From Chloroflexota bacterium (GTDB lineage Bacteria > Chloroflexota > UBA6077 > JADZDV01): a stretch of DNA of 7,078 bases. Both the position numbers and the translations under genes were made by a program. Positions 1 through 6,296 of the stretch are shown here, piece by piece (position 1 is the first letter of the stretch; every line of letters begins with the position of its first letter). The notes below the pieces were generated by a model. That model was not told where the DNA came from, ran no database searches, and saw only the letters and a program-made list of their open reading frames with translations. The stretch covers positions 1 to 7,078 of the forward strand of contig JADZDV010000522.1 in NCBI GenBank assembly GCA_020850915.1, written 5' to 3'.

Positions 1-1
1 G

Positions 2-2293
2 GAGCGCGTGGCGGCGGTGGTGGTACGAGAAGCGGCGGAGGCGCTCGAGGCGGAGAGCGGCTCGGCGTACCTGCTGAGCGCGGACGGCACGGCGCTGGAG
101 CTGGTGCGCAGTCCGAGCTTCGACCTCGAGCCGGTGCAACCCGCTGCTTGGCGGGTGCCGCTGGCCGCCCAGAGTCTGATCACCGAGGCCGTGCGAACAT
201 GCCAGCCGGTCTGGCGTGGCAGCAACGCCGAGGTTGAGGCGCACGACTCATCACTCGCGAACCGGCGGGTGGTGGTGAACACCGAGGCCGTGGCGGCCAT
301 CCCGTTTGAAGCCCACGGTCGGGCTCTGGGCGGGATGGTGCTGAGCAGCGCAAACGCGGGCGTCCCACCGCCGGAGGAGCGAGCGTTCGCCATCATGCTG
401 GCCCAGATGTGCGGGCAAGCGCTCGAGCGGGCGCGGTTGTTCGAGGCGGAACGACGGGCGCGGGCAGCGGCGGAGCGCGCGGCAGATCGCACGGCGCGAC
501 TCCAGGCGGCTACGGCGGCGCTCTCGGAAGCGCCCACGCCAGCGCGCGTAGCGGAAGTGGTGGTCGAGCAGATCAGTGCGGCGCTCGGGGCGAAGACGGT
601 CAACTTCCTCCAGATCAGCGACGAGAGCGCGACGCTGGAGACGGTGCGCTACAACGGCTTTCCCGTCGAGATGATCCCGGAGCCATATCGCCGCTTCCCC
701 CTCGACTCGTCCATGCCGATGGCGGAGTCCATCAGAACAGGGCAGCCGCTGTGGTTCGAGTCGAACGCCGAGCTAGCCGAGCGCTGGCCAGAGCTCGCGC
801 CGGTGAGAGCCGCGGTCGGCACGGAGGCGCTGGTCGTCGTGCCGCTGCTGGCGGAGGGGCGGCCGCTGGGCGGGTTCGCGGCCAGCTTCACGCAGACCGG
901 CCCGATCGCCCCGGATGATCGCGAGTTTCTGCTGGCGCTGGGCCAGGTCTGCGCGCAAGCGCTGGACCGCGCTCGGCTGTTCGAGTCAGAGCGCCAGGCA
1001 CGGGCTCGGCTCGAGCTAGCGGAGCGTCGCGCGCGCTTCCTGGCCGAGGCTGGCGAGGTCCTGGCCGGCTCGCTGGACTATGAGACCACACTTGGGACCA
1101 TCGCCCAGCTCGCCGTGCCGCTGCTGGCCGACTGGTGCGTGGTGGACATGCTCGAGACCGACGGTCGGATCGCCCGCGTGGCGGTGGTCCATGCCGATCC
1201 AGCGCACGCGGAGCTGGCGGAGCTGATCCGCCGATACAGGCCCGATCCGCGCGCGATGACGGACATCGGCACGGTGCTGCGAACCGGCGTTCCGCGGCTT
1301 GTGCCGGACTACGATACGACCTACCTGCCGCACGTAGCACACGACCGGGAGTACATCCAGGCGATCCATTCGATGGGGCAGCGCTCGGTGATCCGCGTGC
1401 CGCTGGTGGCCCACCGGCAGGTGCTGGGCGTCATCAGCCTGTCCGCGACGTCTGGCCGGCGGTACGGTCCAGATGACCTTGCGCTCGCGGAGGAGCTGGC
1501 GCGACGGGCATCGCTGGCGGTGGAGAACGCGCGGCTGTACCGCCAGGCGCAAGAGGCTGTCCAGACCCGGGAGGAATTCCTCTCCGTGGCGGCGCACGAG
1601 CTGCGAACGCCGCTGGCCAGCTTGCTGGGCTTCACGCAGCTCGCGCTGCGCCGACTCTCGCAAATCAGTGAGGACGATCCGAGGCTGGAGACCCTGCTCT
1701 CGCACGTCTACCAGCAAGCCAATCGAATCAACCGCCTGATCGGGCAGCTTCTCGACCTGTCGCGCATTCAAGCGGGCCGGCTGATGCTGGACCCGGTGGC
1801 AACCGACCTGAGCGCTCTTGCCGAGGAGGTGGTGCAGGCGGTCCAGGCACGCTCGTCGCAGCAGGAGGTGGTGCTGAAGACGCCCGGCGAGCTGGTGGTC
1901 GAGGCGGACCCGCTGCGGCTGGAGCAGGTGCTCACAAATCTGCTGGACAACGCGCTGAAGTACGGTCCGGAGGACCAGCGGATCGAAGTGGAAGTGGCCG
2001 ATCCAGGCGATGCCCGGTCGGCGCTGGTGTCCATCCGCGACCACGGAGTGGGCATTCCGACCGAGCTGCACGACCAGATCTTCGACCGCTTCTTCCAGGC
2101 GCGGCCGGACGATCGGGTGAAGGGCCTGGGGCTGGGCCTGCACATCAGCCGCCAGATCGTGGACCTGCACGGCGGCACGATCCGCGCCGAAGCCCCCCCT
2201 GACGGCGGAATCCGCTTCGTGATCCGTCTGCCGAGGCAGGTGGGGCAGACGGAAGCCTGCTCGGAGAACTCGCAAGGTGGGGAGAACTCGTAG
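2..2293 (+). CDS. Multi-GAF sensor histidine kinase, 5'-truncated by the window edge
   Basis: This is a cytoplasmic sensor kinase of a two-component system; it should autophosphorylate on His and pass the phosphate to a response regulator not present here. Numbering residues from the GTG at position 8, there are three GAF domains (about 1-145, 165-325 and 345-512), then HisKA (about 520-590) with the H-box AAHELRTPL (phospho-acceptor H530). HATPase_c (about 630-742) follows, with N-box NLLDNALKYG (N644, N648), G1 DHGVGIP (D678), F-box IFDRFFQ and G2 GLGLGL (706-711). No membrane segment or receiver domain is visible. GAF1 and GAF2 are clearly related to each other and both end in QALxRARLFExERxARA; GAF3 is of a different subtype (ADWCVVDML). 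The frame is open to the window edge and the protein begins inside GAF1, so the true start is upstream. The ligand is unknown. The C-terminal tail SENSQGGENS comes from a short tandem DNA duplication. Confidence 0.93.
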   Translation, partial: ERVAAVVVREAAEALEAESGSAYLLSADGTALELVRSPSFDLEPVQPAAWRVPLAAQSLITEAVRTCQPVWRGSNAEVEAHDSSLANRRVVVNTEAVAAIPFEAHGRALGGMVLSSANAGVPPPEERAFAIMLAQMCGQALERARLFEAERRARAAAERAADRTARLQAATAALSEAPTPARVAEVVVEQISAALGAKTVNFLQISDESATLETVRYNGFPVEMIPEPYRRFPLDSSMPMAESIRTGQPLWFESNAELAERWPELAPVRAAVGTEALVVVPLLAEGRPLGGFAASFTQTGPIAPDDREFLLALGQVCAQALDRARLFESERQARARLELAERRARFLAEAGEVLAGSLDYETTLGTIAQLAVPLLADWCVVDMLETDGRIARVAVVHADPAHAELAELIRRYRPDPRAMTDIGTVLRTGVPRLVPDYDTTYLPHVAHDREYIQAIHSMGQRSVIRVPLVAHRQVLGVISLSATSGRRYGPDDLALAEELARRASLAVENARLYRQAQEAVQTREEFLSVAAHELRTPLASLLGFTQLALRRLSQISEDDPRLETLLSHVYQQANRINRLIGQLLDLSRIQAGRLMLDPVATDLSALAEEVVQAVQARSSQQEVVLKTPGELVVEADPLRLEQVLTNLLDNALKYGPEDQRIEVEVADPGDARSALVSIRDHGVGIPTELHDQIFDRFFQARPDDRVKGLGLGLHISRQIVDLHGGTIRAEAPPDGGIRFVIRLPRQVGQTEACSENSQGGENS

Positions 2294-2298
2294 GGTAG
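2263..2298 (+). repeat. 18-bp tandem duplication spanning the kinase stop codon
   Basis: Two adjacent 18-bp units, 2263-2280 (GGAGAACTCGCAAGGTGG) and 2281-2298 (GGAGAACTCGTAGGGTAG), match at 15 of 18 positions. They encode SENSQGG/ENS at the end of the histidine kinase. The CAA (Gln) codon of unit 1 lines up with the TAG stop of unit 2, so the present stop lies inside the second unit. This looks like local slippage next to the hairpin repeat that begins at 2289. Confidence 0.5.
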
Positions 2299-2315
2299 GC
2301 ACTGCCCACCCTACG
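2289..2315 (+). repeat. GTAGGGT...ACCCTAC hairpin repeat, possible terminator
   Basis: The arms CGTAGGGT (2289-2296) and ACCCTACG (2308-2315) are perfectly complementary. Inside them, GGC (2298-2300) pairs with GCC (2304-2306) around the three-base loop ACT, after one A/C mismatch. The kinase stop TAG (2291-2293) lies in the left arm. No T-run follows, so it is not a classical intrinsic terminator. The shape and sequence resemble the short GTAGGGTGGGCA-type palindromic repeats scattered through intergenic DNA of many bacteria. A shortened copy follows the next gene at 3484-3497. Confidence 0.55.
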
Positions 2316-2342
2316 GCTGGATGTCGCGGAGTAAATTGCTGG

Positions 2343-2411
2343 CTGTTGCGAGCAGCGCTACCAGGTGGCCATGAAGGGGGCCACCCGAGTCGGTAACGCG
2401 CCCTGTTGCGA
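2343..2411 (+). repeat. Small foldback element between 9-bp direct repeats
   Basis: CTGTTGCGA occurs at 2343-2351 and again at 2403-2411. The 51 bp between them contains a 7-bp inverted repeat, GGTGGCC (2364-2370) and GGCCACC (2379-2385), around an 8-base loop, with outer complementary pieces TACC (2359-2362) and GGTA (2392-2395). A foldback flanked by direct repeats looks like a tiny mobile element with a target duplication, but it could equally be a leader hairpin or chance. There is no U-tract after the stem. Confidence 0.3.
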
Positions 2412-2434
2412 CTGCCCCGGCAAGTGGTTAGTCT
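2406..2434 (+). promoter_or_regulatory. Weak candidate promoter for the oxidoreductase gene
   Basis: TTGCGA (2406-2411) and TAGTCT (2429-2434) are separated by 17 bases and match sigma70 consensus at 4 of 6 and 3 of 6 positions, including the key first T, second A and last T of the -10 box. They would give a leader of about 40 bases before the ATG at 2481. The -35 box lies inside the right copy of the 9-bp direct repeat. The match is weak and could be chance. Confidence 0.2.
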
Positions 2435-2464
2435 GCTTCTCACGAGCGGCGGGACGGGCAGCGG

Positions 2465-2471
2465 AAGGAGG
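2465..2471 (+). promoter_or_regulatory. Shine-Dalgarno AAGGAGG fixing the start at 2481
   Basis: A near-perfect ribosome binding site ends nine bases before the ATG at 2481. It rules out the in-frame TTG at 2406, which would add 25 low-complexity residues (SGGTGSGRRRAA) not expected before a Rossmann-fold beta strand. Confidence 0.85.
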
Positions 2472-2480
2472 CGCGCGGCG

Positions 2481-3479
2481 ATGACCATTCGCGTGGCCGC
2501 TATCGGGGTCAATCACTGGCATTCGCTCTACGATGCCGGCTACCTGCTCCAGTTTCAGCGCATGCCGGACGTGCAGATCGTCGGCGTCCAGGATGGGGAT
2601 CCGGAGATCGCGGCACATCGGGCCGCGGCGGTCGGCAATCCGCCGGCCTACACGGACTACGAGCAGATGCTGGCGGAGCTGAAGCCGGACTTCGTGCTGG
2701 CGCTGGGGCGGCCGAGCGAGATGGGCGCGATCGCCCACTACCTGCTGGACCACGGCTTTCCCTTCATTATGGAAAAGCCGATGGGCTACGACGCCGAGGT
2801 GGTGCGGAGCATCGCTGAAAAGGCCGCGGCGACGGGTGGCTTCGCGGCGGCGCCGTTTCCATACCGCTACCAGCCCCAGATCGAGCTGGCGCGGACGCTC
2901 ATCCGCGAGGGACGACTGGGCCCGATCTCCCACATCACGGTGCGCCACATGCGGCCGACCAGCGCGCGATACCCGGGCTGGGGCGCGGCCTGGATGCTGG
3001 ATCCGTCAATTGCCAACGGCGGCTGCCTGCGCAACCTGGGCGCTCACGGGCTGGACGTCTTCAACTTCCTGGTGGACGAGGAGACAAACGTCATCGGGGC
3101 GCAGATCAGCTCACGAGCGCTGGGCGAGGCGGTGGACGATTACGCGACGGTGATGCTCCGGTCGGCGAGCGGCATCGTGGGGAACGTGGAGGCGGGGAAT
3201 CTCTTTCCCCGAGACGGCACCCAGGCAGTCCTCCACGTCTCCGGCCGGGACGGGCTCTTCACGGTGACCGGCAACAACGCGCGGCTGATCACGAAGGACG
3301 CCGAAGGGAGCCAGACGCTCGGCCTGGACGACAGGCCATCCTACATCCTGCTGCGAGAGACGCTGGACCGCTGGCAGCGCGGCGACCCGCCGCGTGTGCA
3401 GGCGGCCGACTGCTACCGCGCGATGCGGCTGGTGGACCAGGCGTACAAACTGTGCGGCTTCGCGCCGGACACCCGGTAG
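2481..3479 (+). CDS. Gfo/Idh/MocA family oxidoreductase
   Basis: Probable NAD(P)-dependent sugar, polyol or sugar-acid dehydrogenase-like enzyme, cytosolic, 332 aa, the usual family size. The N-terminal Rossmann domain (about 1-120) starts TIRVAAIGVNHWHS; the glycine motif is degenerate because the usual GxGxxG becomes G9 followed by VNHWHS. The family hallmark EKP is present at 98-100 (MEKPMG), supplying the catalytic Lys99. The C-terminal alpha/beta domain (about 125-332) has NGGCLRNLGAHGLDVFNFL, which corresponds to the usual DxxxH catalytic pair; here the Asp position is Asn185, while His189 is kept. The change may alter chemistry or substrate. No pathway neighbours are present, so the substrate cannot be named. 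It starts 187 bp after the kinase stop and is preceded by a strong ribosome binding site. The family call is secure; the reaction is not. Confidence 0.93.
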   Translation: MTIRVAAIGVNHWHSLYDAGYLLQFQRMPDVQIVGVQDGDPEIAAHRAAAVGNPPAYTDYEQMLAELKPDFVLALGRPSEMGAIAHYLLDHGFPFIMEKPMGYDAEVVRSIAEKAAATGGFAAAPFPYRYQPQIELARTLIREGRLGPISHITVRHMRPTSARYPGWGAAWMLDPSIANGGCLRNLGAHGLDVFNFLVDEETNVIGAQISSRALGEAVDDYATVMLRSASGIVGNVEAGNLFPRDGTQAVLHVSGRDGLFTVTGNNARLITKDAEGSQTLGLDDRPSYILLRETLDRWQRGDPPRVQAADCYRAMRLVDQAYKLCGFAPDTR

Positions 3480-3483
3480 CCCT

Positions 3484-3497
3484 GTAGGGTGCCCACC
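3484..3497 (+). repeat. Shortened copy of the GTAGGGT/GCCCACC repeat
   Basis: GTAGGGTGCCCACC begins seven bases after the last base (3479) of the oxidoreductase stop codon. It equals the repeat at 2290-2310 with the seven bases AGGCACT between GTAGGGT and GCCCACC removed, and it lacks the closing CTACG arm. It sits in the same place, just after a stop codon, as the copy behind the histidine kinase gene. Confidence 0.4.
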
Positions 3498-3549
3498 GCG
3501 CAGCTCTTGCCTCGCCGCGTCAGTCGTGGGAGACCGAGGCCGTTCGCTG

Positions 3550-3672
3550 GTGGAAGATAAGCGTCTTCCGAGCATTCCGCCGTTCTCCGAGGCGTTTGAC
3601 GAGACCTGGAGGCACAGCGTACCCCAGAACTACCCCCACTTCTCCTGGGATCTGCCACCGCGGCCGCGCTGA
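3550..3672 (+). other. Doubtful 40-codon ORF or gene remnant in the intergenic region
   Basis: A GTG at 3550 opens a 40-codon frame ending in TGA at 3670-3672; the product would begin VEDKRLPSIPPFSEAFDETW and continue with a Pro/Trp/His-rich tail. GAGG at 3536-3539 lies ten bases upstream. Third codon positions are mostly G or C, and the composition (aromatic residues, few Ala/Arg/Gly runs) is less shadow-like than neighbouring out-of-frame ORFs. No family is recognised. It may be a small gene, the decayed tail of a lost gene, or chance. Confidence 0.15.
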
Positions 3673-3689
3673 CGAGACATTCAGCGGGA

Positions 3690-3718
3690 TTGACCGCTCG
3701 GCCGGATCGCGGTAGGCT
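3690..3718 (+). promoter_or_regulatory. Candidate sigma70 promoter for the DUF1326-DUF2182 operon
   Basis: TTGACC (3690-3695, 5 of 6 to consensus) and TAGGCT (3713-3718, keeping the first T, second A and last T) are spaced by exactly 17 bases. Transcription would begin near 3725, giving a leader of about 50 bases before the ATG at 3775. The palindrome GCCGGCCGGC (3740-3749) lies in that leader. Confidence 0.45.
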
Positions 3719-3762
3719 GGGATCAGGCACTGCCAGACCGCCGGCCGGCGAGAGCAGTGTGC

Positions 3763-3769
3763 GGGGAGG
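3763..3769 (+). promoter_or_regulatory. Shine-Dalgarno GGGGAGG for the DUF1326 gene
   Basis: GGGGAGG ends five bases before the ATG at 3775. It argues against the in-frame GTG at 3757, which lies upstream of it. It also favours ATG 3775 over ATG 3784, which would be 14 bases away. Confidence 0.7.
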
Positions 3770-3774
3770 CCATC

Positions 3775-4401
3775 ATGGCGACGATGACACGACACTGGCA
3801 GATCAAGGGGCAGTATTTCGAGACGTGTAGCTGTGATTTCGTCTGCCCCTGTATCACCAGCAACCTCTCGGCACGTCCGACAAGAGGCAGCTGCAGCTTC
3901 GCCATGGTGTACCGGATCGAGCAGGGGCGATTCGGCGACACCGCGCTCGACGGGCTCAGCTTCGTCGTGGTCGGACAAACGCCGTCTGAGATGGTGAATG
4001 GCAACTGGTCCGTGGGACTGATCGTGGACGAGCGAGCCGGGGCGGACCAGCAGCAGGCGCTGGCGACGATCGTGAGCGGTCAGGCGGGCGGGCCACCGGC
4101 CAACCTGGCGCCGTTGATCGGCGAGTTCCGCGGCGTCCAGACCGCGCCGATCGAGATCCAGGGAGGCGGGATGCACTGGTCCGTCTCGATCCCTGGCCTC
4201 CTCGACCAGGCCGTCGAGGCGGTACCGGGTGTCAATCCAGCCGAGCCGATGTATCTGGACAATACGATCCACCCGGCCAATGCGAAGCTGGGACTCGGGA
4301 AAGCGGTGCGCAGCCACCTGCACGCCTTCCAGACCGGCTGGGACGACGATACCGGCCGCAACAACGGCCACATCGCGCCGTTCGATTGGCGCGGAGGCTG
4401 A
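3775..4401 (+). CDS. DUF1326 domain-containing protein
   Basis: A 208-aa protein of the DUF1326 family, whose biochemical role is not established. No signal peptide or membrane segment is visible, so it is probably cytosolic. The N-terminus carries the family's conserved cysteines as ETCSCDFVCPC (C18, C20, C24, C26), with a further Cys40 in GSCSF; this spacing suggests metal or thiol chemistry. The second half has the recognisable family blocks GGMHWSVSIPG (131-141), NTIHPAN (163-169), the histidines of RSHLHAF (179-185) and the closing GHIAPFDWRG (198-207). The DUF2182 membrane protein gene follows on the same strand after 69 bp with no terminator, and this pairing is common, so the two probably act together. 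A sigma70-like promoter lies upstream at 3690-3718. Family assignment is secure; a metal-related role is inferred. Confidence 0.92.
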   Translation: MATMTRHWQIKGQYFETCSCDFVCPCITSNLSARPTRGSCSFAMVYRIEQGRFGDTALDGLSFVVVGQTPSEMVNGNWSVGLIVDERAGADQQQALATIVSGQAGGPPANLAPLIGEFRGVQTAPIEIQGGGMHWSVSIPGLLDQAVEAVPGVNPAEPMYLDNTIHPANAKLGLGKAVRSHLHAFQTGWDDDTGRNNGHIAPFDWRGG

Positions 4402-4470
4402 TCCCGGGCTCTCTCGGAGCTCGCTGGTCTCGCTTGAATCCGCCTGGGAACGTCTGAACGGAGAGGCTGC

Positions 4471-5394
4471 ATGATCGGCGAAGGACTGCTCCGCCGGGAG
4501 CAGGTCGCGGTGGTGATGACGCTCGCCATCCTGACCGCCGCCGCCTGGGTGCTGACGCTGTCCCAGATGCGCGACATGGCCGCGATGGACGGCATGACCG
4601 TGACGAGCAGCCCGATGCAGAACGCGGCGTCCGCGGTCGATTCGGGCGGCGTACCGGCTCAGCCGGGGATGGACGACATGAAGATGGCGTCGACTCGCTC
4701 CATGGCGGCCGGCCCGGGCGTGGAGCCTGGCGTTCGCCTGCTCGTCTTCCTCGGGATGTGGACGTCGATGATGGCCGCCATGATGCTGCCGGCGGCTGCG
4801 CCGATGATCCTGACGTTCGGAACGGTCTATCGCCGCAAGCGCGAGCAGGGCCATGTATTTGTCCCGACCTGGGTCTTCGGCGCGGGGTACCTCCTGGTCT
4901 GGACCGCGTTTGGCGTCTGCGCGTATGTGCTGGGCATGCTCGGGCGCGACCTGGCGCAAGGAACCCCCCTGGTCGGCGGGCTCGGTCCGCGCGTAGCAGC
5001 GCTGGCGATGCTGGCGGCCGCGATCTATCAGCTCACACCCCTCAAGCAGCACTGCCTCGCTCATTGCCGCTCGCCGATCGCCTTCGTCATGCATCACTGG
5101 CGCCACGGCGTCGGCGGCGCGCTCCGAATGGGGGCCGAACACGGTGTCTACTGCGTCGGCTGCTGCTGGGTCCTATTCCTGTTGCTGGTCGCGGTCGGCC
5201 TCGCGAGCCTGCCCTGGATGGGGTTGATCACGCTGATCGTCTTCGCTGAGAAGATCCTGCCTCGGGGACGCCTGGTCTCCGCGACCGTGGCCGTCGTCCT
5301 GCTCGGACTCAGCCTGCTCGCCTTCGCTCAGCCGTCGTTGATCGCCCTGGCGGAAGGCAGCGCAAGCGGAATGGCGGGATCCCGCGAGAGCTAG
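4471..5394 (+). CDS. DUF2182 polytopic membrane protein
   Basis: A 307-aa integral membrane protein of the DUF2182 family, often labelled a predicted metal-binding membrane protein. About seven hydrophobic segments are seen, near 11-31, 88-118, 133-157, 172-188, 226-248, 249-260 and 268-288. Positively charged RR (8-9), RRKR (121-124), the K192-R200 stretch and KILPRGR (261-267) suggest a cytosolic N-terminus. Family signatures are MWTSMMAAMMLP (96-107), YQLTPLKQHCLAHCRSP (186-202, containing HCxxHC) and HGVYCVGCCW (224-233). The loop after the first segment (32-80) is Met-rich, with four Met three residues apart at 33, 36, 39 and 42, plus Met 49, 67, 70, 72 and 78; it should face outward. 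The ATG is preceded by GGAGAGG at 4460-4466. It is probably co-transcribed with the DUF1326 gene. Transport or insertion of a metal such as copper is inferred, not proven. Confidence 0.93.
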   Translation: MIGEGLLRREQVAVVMTLAILTAAAWVLTLSQMRDMAAMDGMTVTSSPMQNAASAVDSGGVPAQPGMDDMKMASTRSMAAGPGVEPGVRLLVFLGMWTSMMAAMMLPAAAPMILTFGTVYRRKREQGHVFVPTWVFGAGYLLVWTAFGVCAYVLGMLGRDLAQGTPLVGGLGPRVAALAMLAAAIYQLTPLKQHCLAHCRSPIAFVMHHWRHGVGGALRMGAEHGVYCVGCCWVLFLLLVAVGLASLPWMGLITLIVFAEKILPRGRLVSATVAVVLLGLSLLAFAQPSLIALAEGSASGMAGSRES

Positions 5395-5422
5395 TGCCCT
5401 GGACCTGGTGTATCCCGAGAGC

Positions 5423-5451
5423 TTGACACCCCATACCGCGCAACATATTCG
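5423..5451 (+). promoter_or_regulatory. Near-consensus promoter for the acetyltransferase gene
   Basis: A perfect -35 box TTGACA (5423-5428) is followed by a locally AT-rich patch. The -10 could be CATATT (5444-5449, 15-base spacer, 4 of 6) or TATTCG (5446-5451, 17-base spacer, 3 of 6). The site lies in the gap after the DUF2182 gene and implies the acetyltransferase has its own transcript. A start near 5457 supports translation from 5490 or 5508 rather than from the GTG at 5469. Confidence 0.5.
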
Positions 5452-5489
5452 AACGTCGCCGTCGACCGGTGGGGCGAAAGGCGGAGAGC

Positions 5490-6296
5490 GTGGCGAGAGC
5501 GAACCTGATGGACACCGAGGCGTGGATCGCGCTCGGGCCGCGGAACCTCGGCCTGTTCTGGGAGCACCCCGCCCGGACGATGGGCCAGGGATGGCAACGG
5601 TGGCACGACGTGTGGGCGGCCGATCTCGGCTCGGCGTGTCCCTTTGCCAACAACGCGACGCTGCTGCGACCCTTGCAGCAGGGCCATGAGCAGGAGCTGA
5701 TCGACCGCCTGGACGGCTTCTTCAAGGGACGTCCAGGCGGCTCGTGGCTGCTCTGGAGCGGCTGGCCAACACCGGACCTGGGATCCTCAGGCTGCACCCA
5801 CTGGGGCGAGCCGCCGCTCATGGTGCGCCTGCCCGGTGGAGCCGCGCCGCCGACGCCGCCTGAGCTGCGGATCGTCGAGGCGCGGGACGCTGTGAGCCTC
5901 CGGGACTTCGAGACCGTCATGGTGGATGGGTTCCCACTCCCGTGGCTGCAGCCGTTCCGGCCTGGCTGCCTGTACGACGTACGGGTGCTGGGCGGCTCGT
6001 TCCGAATCTGGGTCGGCTACGCAGACGAGCGGCCGGTGAGCGTCGCCGCGGCGTACGTGGACAACCGGTCGGTCGGGGTCTACTGCGTGGCCACGATGGG
6101 GGACGCTCGCGGGAGAGGCTACGGCAGTGCCCTGACCTGGGCCGCTACCCTGACCGATCCCGCCCTCCCAGCAGTGCTCCAGGCCAGCGACGACGGTCGT
6201 CCCGTCTACGAGCGGATGGGCTACACCACGGTGACACGGATGAGCCTTTGGGAGCGAGCGCGCCAGACCCAGGCGAGTGAAGTGAGCCGTCCCTAG
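5490..6296 (+). CDS. GNAT family N-acetyltransferase
   Basis: Acetyl-CoA-dependent N-acetyltransferase, soluble, about 268 aa; substrate unknown. The C-terminal GNAT fold spans about residues 126-255. Motif A is GVYCVATMGDARGRGYGSAL (196-215), with the RGRGYG pyrophosphate-binding loop, and motif B is LQASDDGRPVYERMGY (230-245). The first 120 residues are not typical of a single GNAT domain; they have a Trp-rich stretch (FWEHP, WQRWHDVW) and may be a degenerate second GNAT domain, as in double-GNAT proteins. Start choice is uncertain: GTG 5490 has AAAGG at 5477-5481 eight bases upstream, ATG 5508 is a good alternative, and GTG 5469 has no ribosome binding site and would lie only about 12 bases after the predicted transcription start. 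The gene is 95 bp after the DUF2182 gene and has its own promoter-like site, so a link to that operon is doubtful. Confidence 0.88.
   Translation: MARANLMDTEAWIALGPRNLGLFWEHPARTMGQGWQRWHDVWAADLGSACPFANNATLLRPLQQGHEQELIDRLDGFFKGRPGGSWLLWSGWPTPDLGSSGCTHWGEPPLMVRLPGGAAPPTPPELRIVEARDAVSLRDFETVMVDGFPLPWLQPFRPGCLYDVRVLGGSFRIWVGYADERPVSVAAAYVDNRSVGVYCVATMGDARGRGYGSALTWAATLTDPALPAVLQASDDGRPVYERMGYTTVTRMSLWERARQTQASEVSRP

Noticed and set aside
2406..2480. Upstream TTG start for the oxidoreductase
   Set aside because: The 25 extra residues are not family-like, and AAGGAGG at 2465-2471 clearly serves the ATG at 2481.
1016..2512. 498-codon open frame on the minus strand opposite the kinase
   Set aside because: It is antisense to the conserved HisKA/HATPase core, its product is low-complexity (Arg/Gln/His-rich) and has no domain; long antisense frames are expected in high-G+C DNA with G/C-rich third positions.
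3659..3668. Palindrome CGCGGCCGCG as an operator
   Set aside because: Short G/C palindromes are common by chance at this base composition, and it is placed upstream of the -35 box without a second copy.
3520..5142. 540-codon open frame on the minus strand opposite the DUF1326 and DUF2182 genes
   Set aside because: It crosses intergenic DNA and two well-supported + strand genes, and the product is Arg/His-rich without any recognisable motif.
5374..5385. Palindrome GCGGGATCCCGC near the end of the DUF2182 gene as a terminator
   Set aside because: It lies inside the coding region, makes only a 4-bp stem with a usable loop, and has no U-tract after it.
5469..5489. GTG 5469 as start of the acetyltransferase
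   Set aside because: No ribosome binding site precedes it, and it would lie about 12 bases after the transcription start predicted from the TTGACA promoter.
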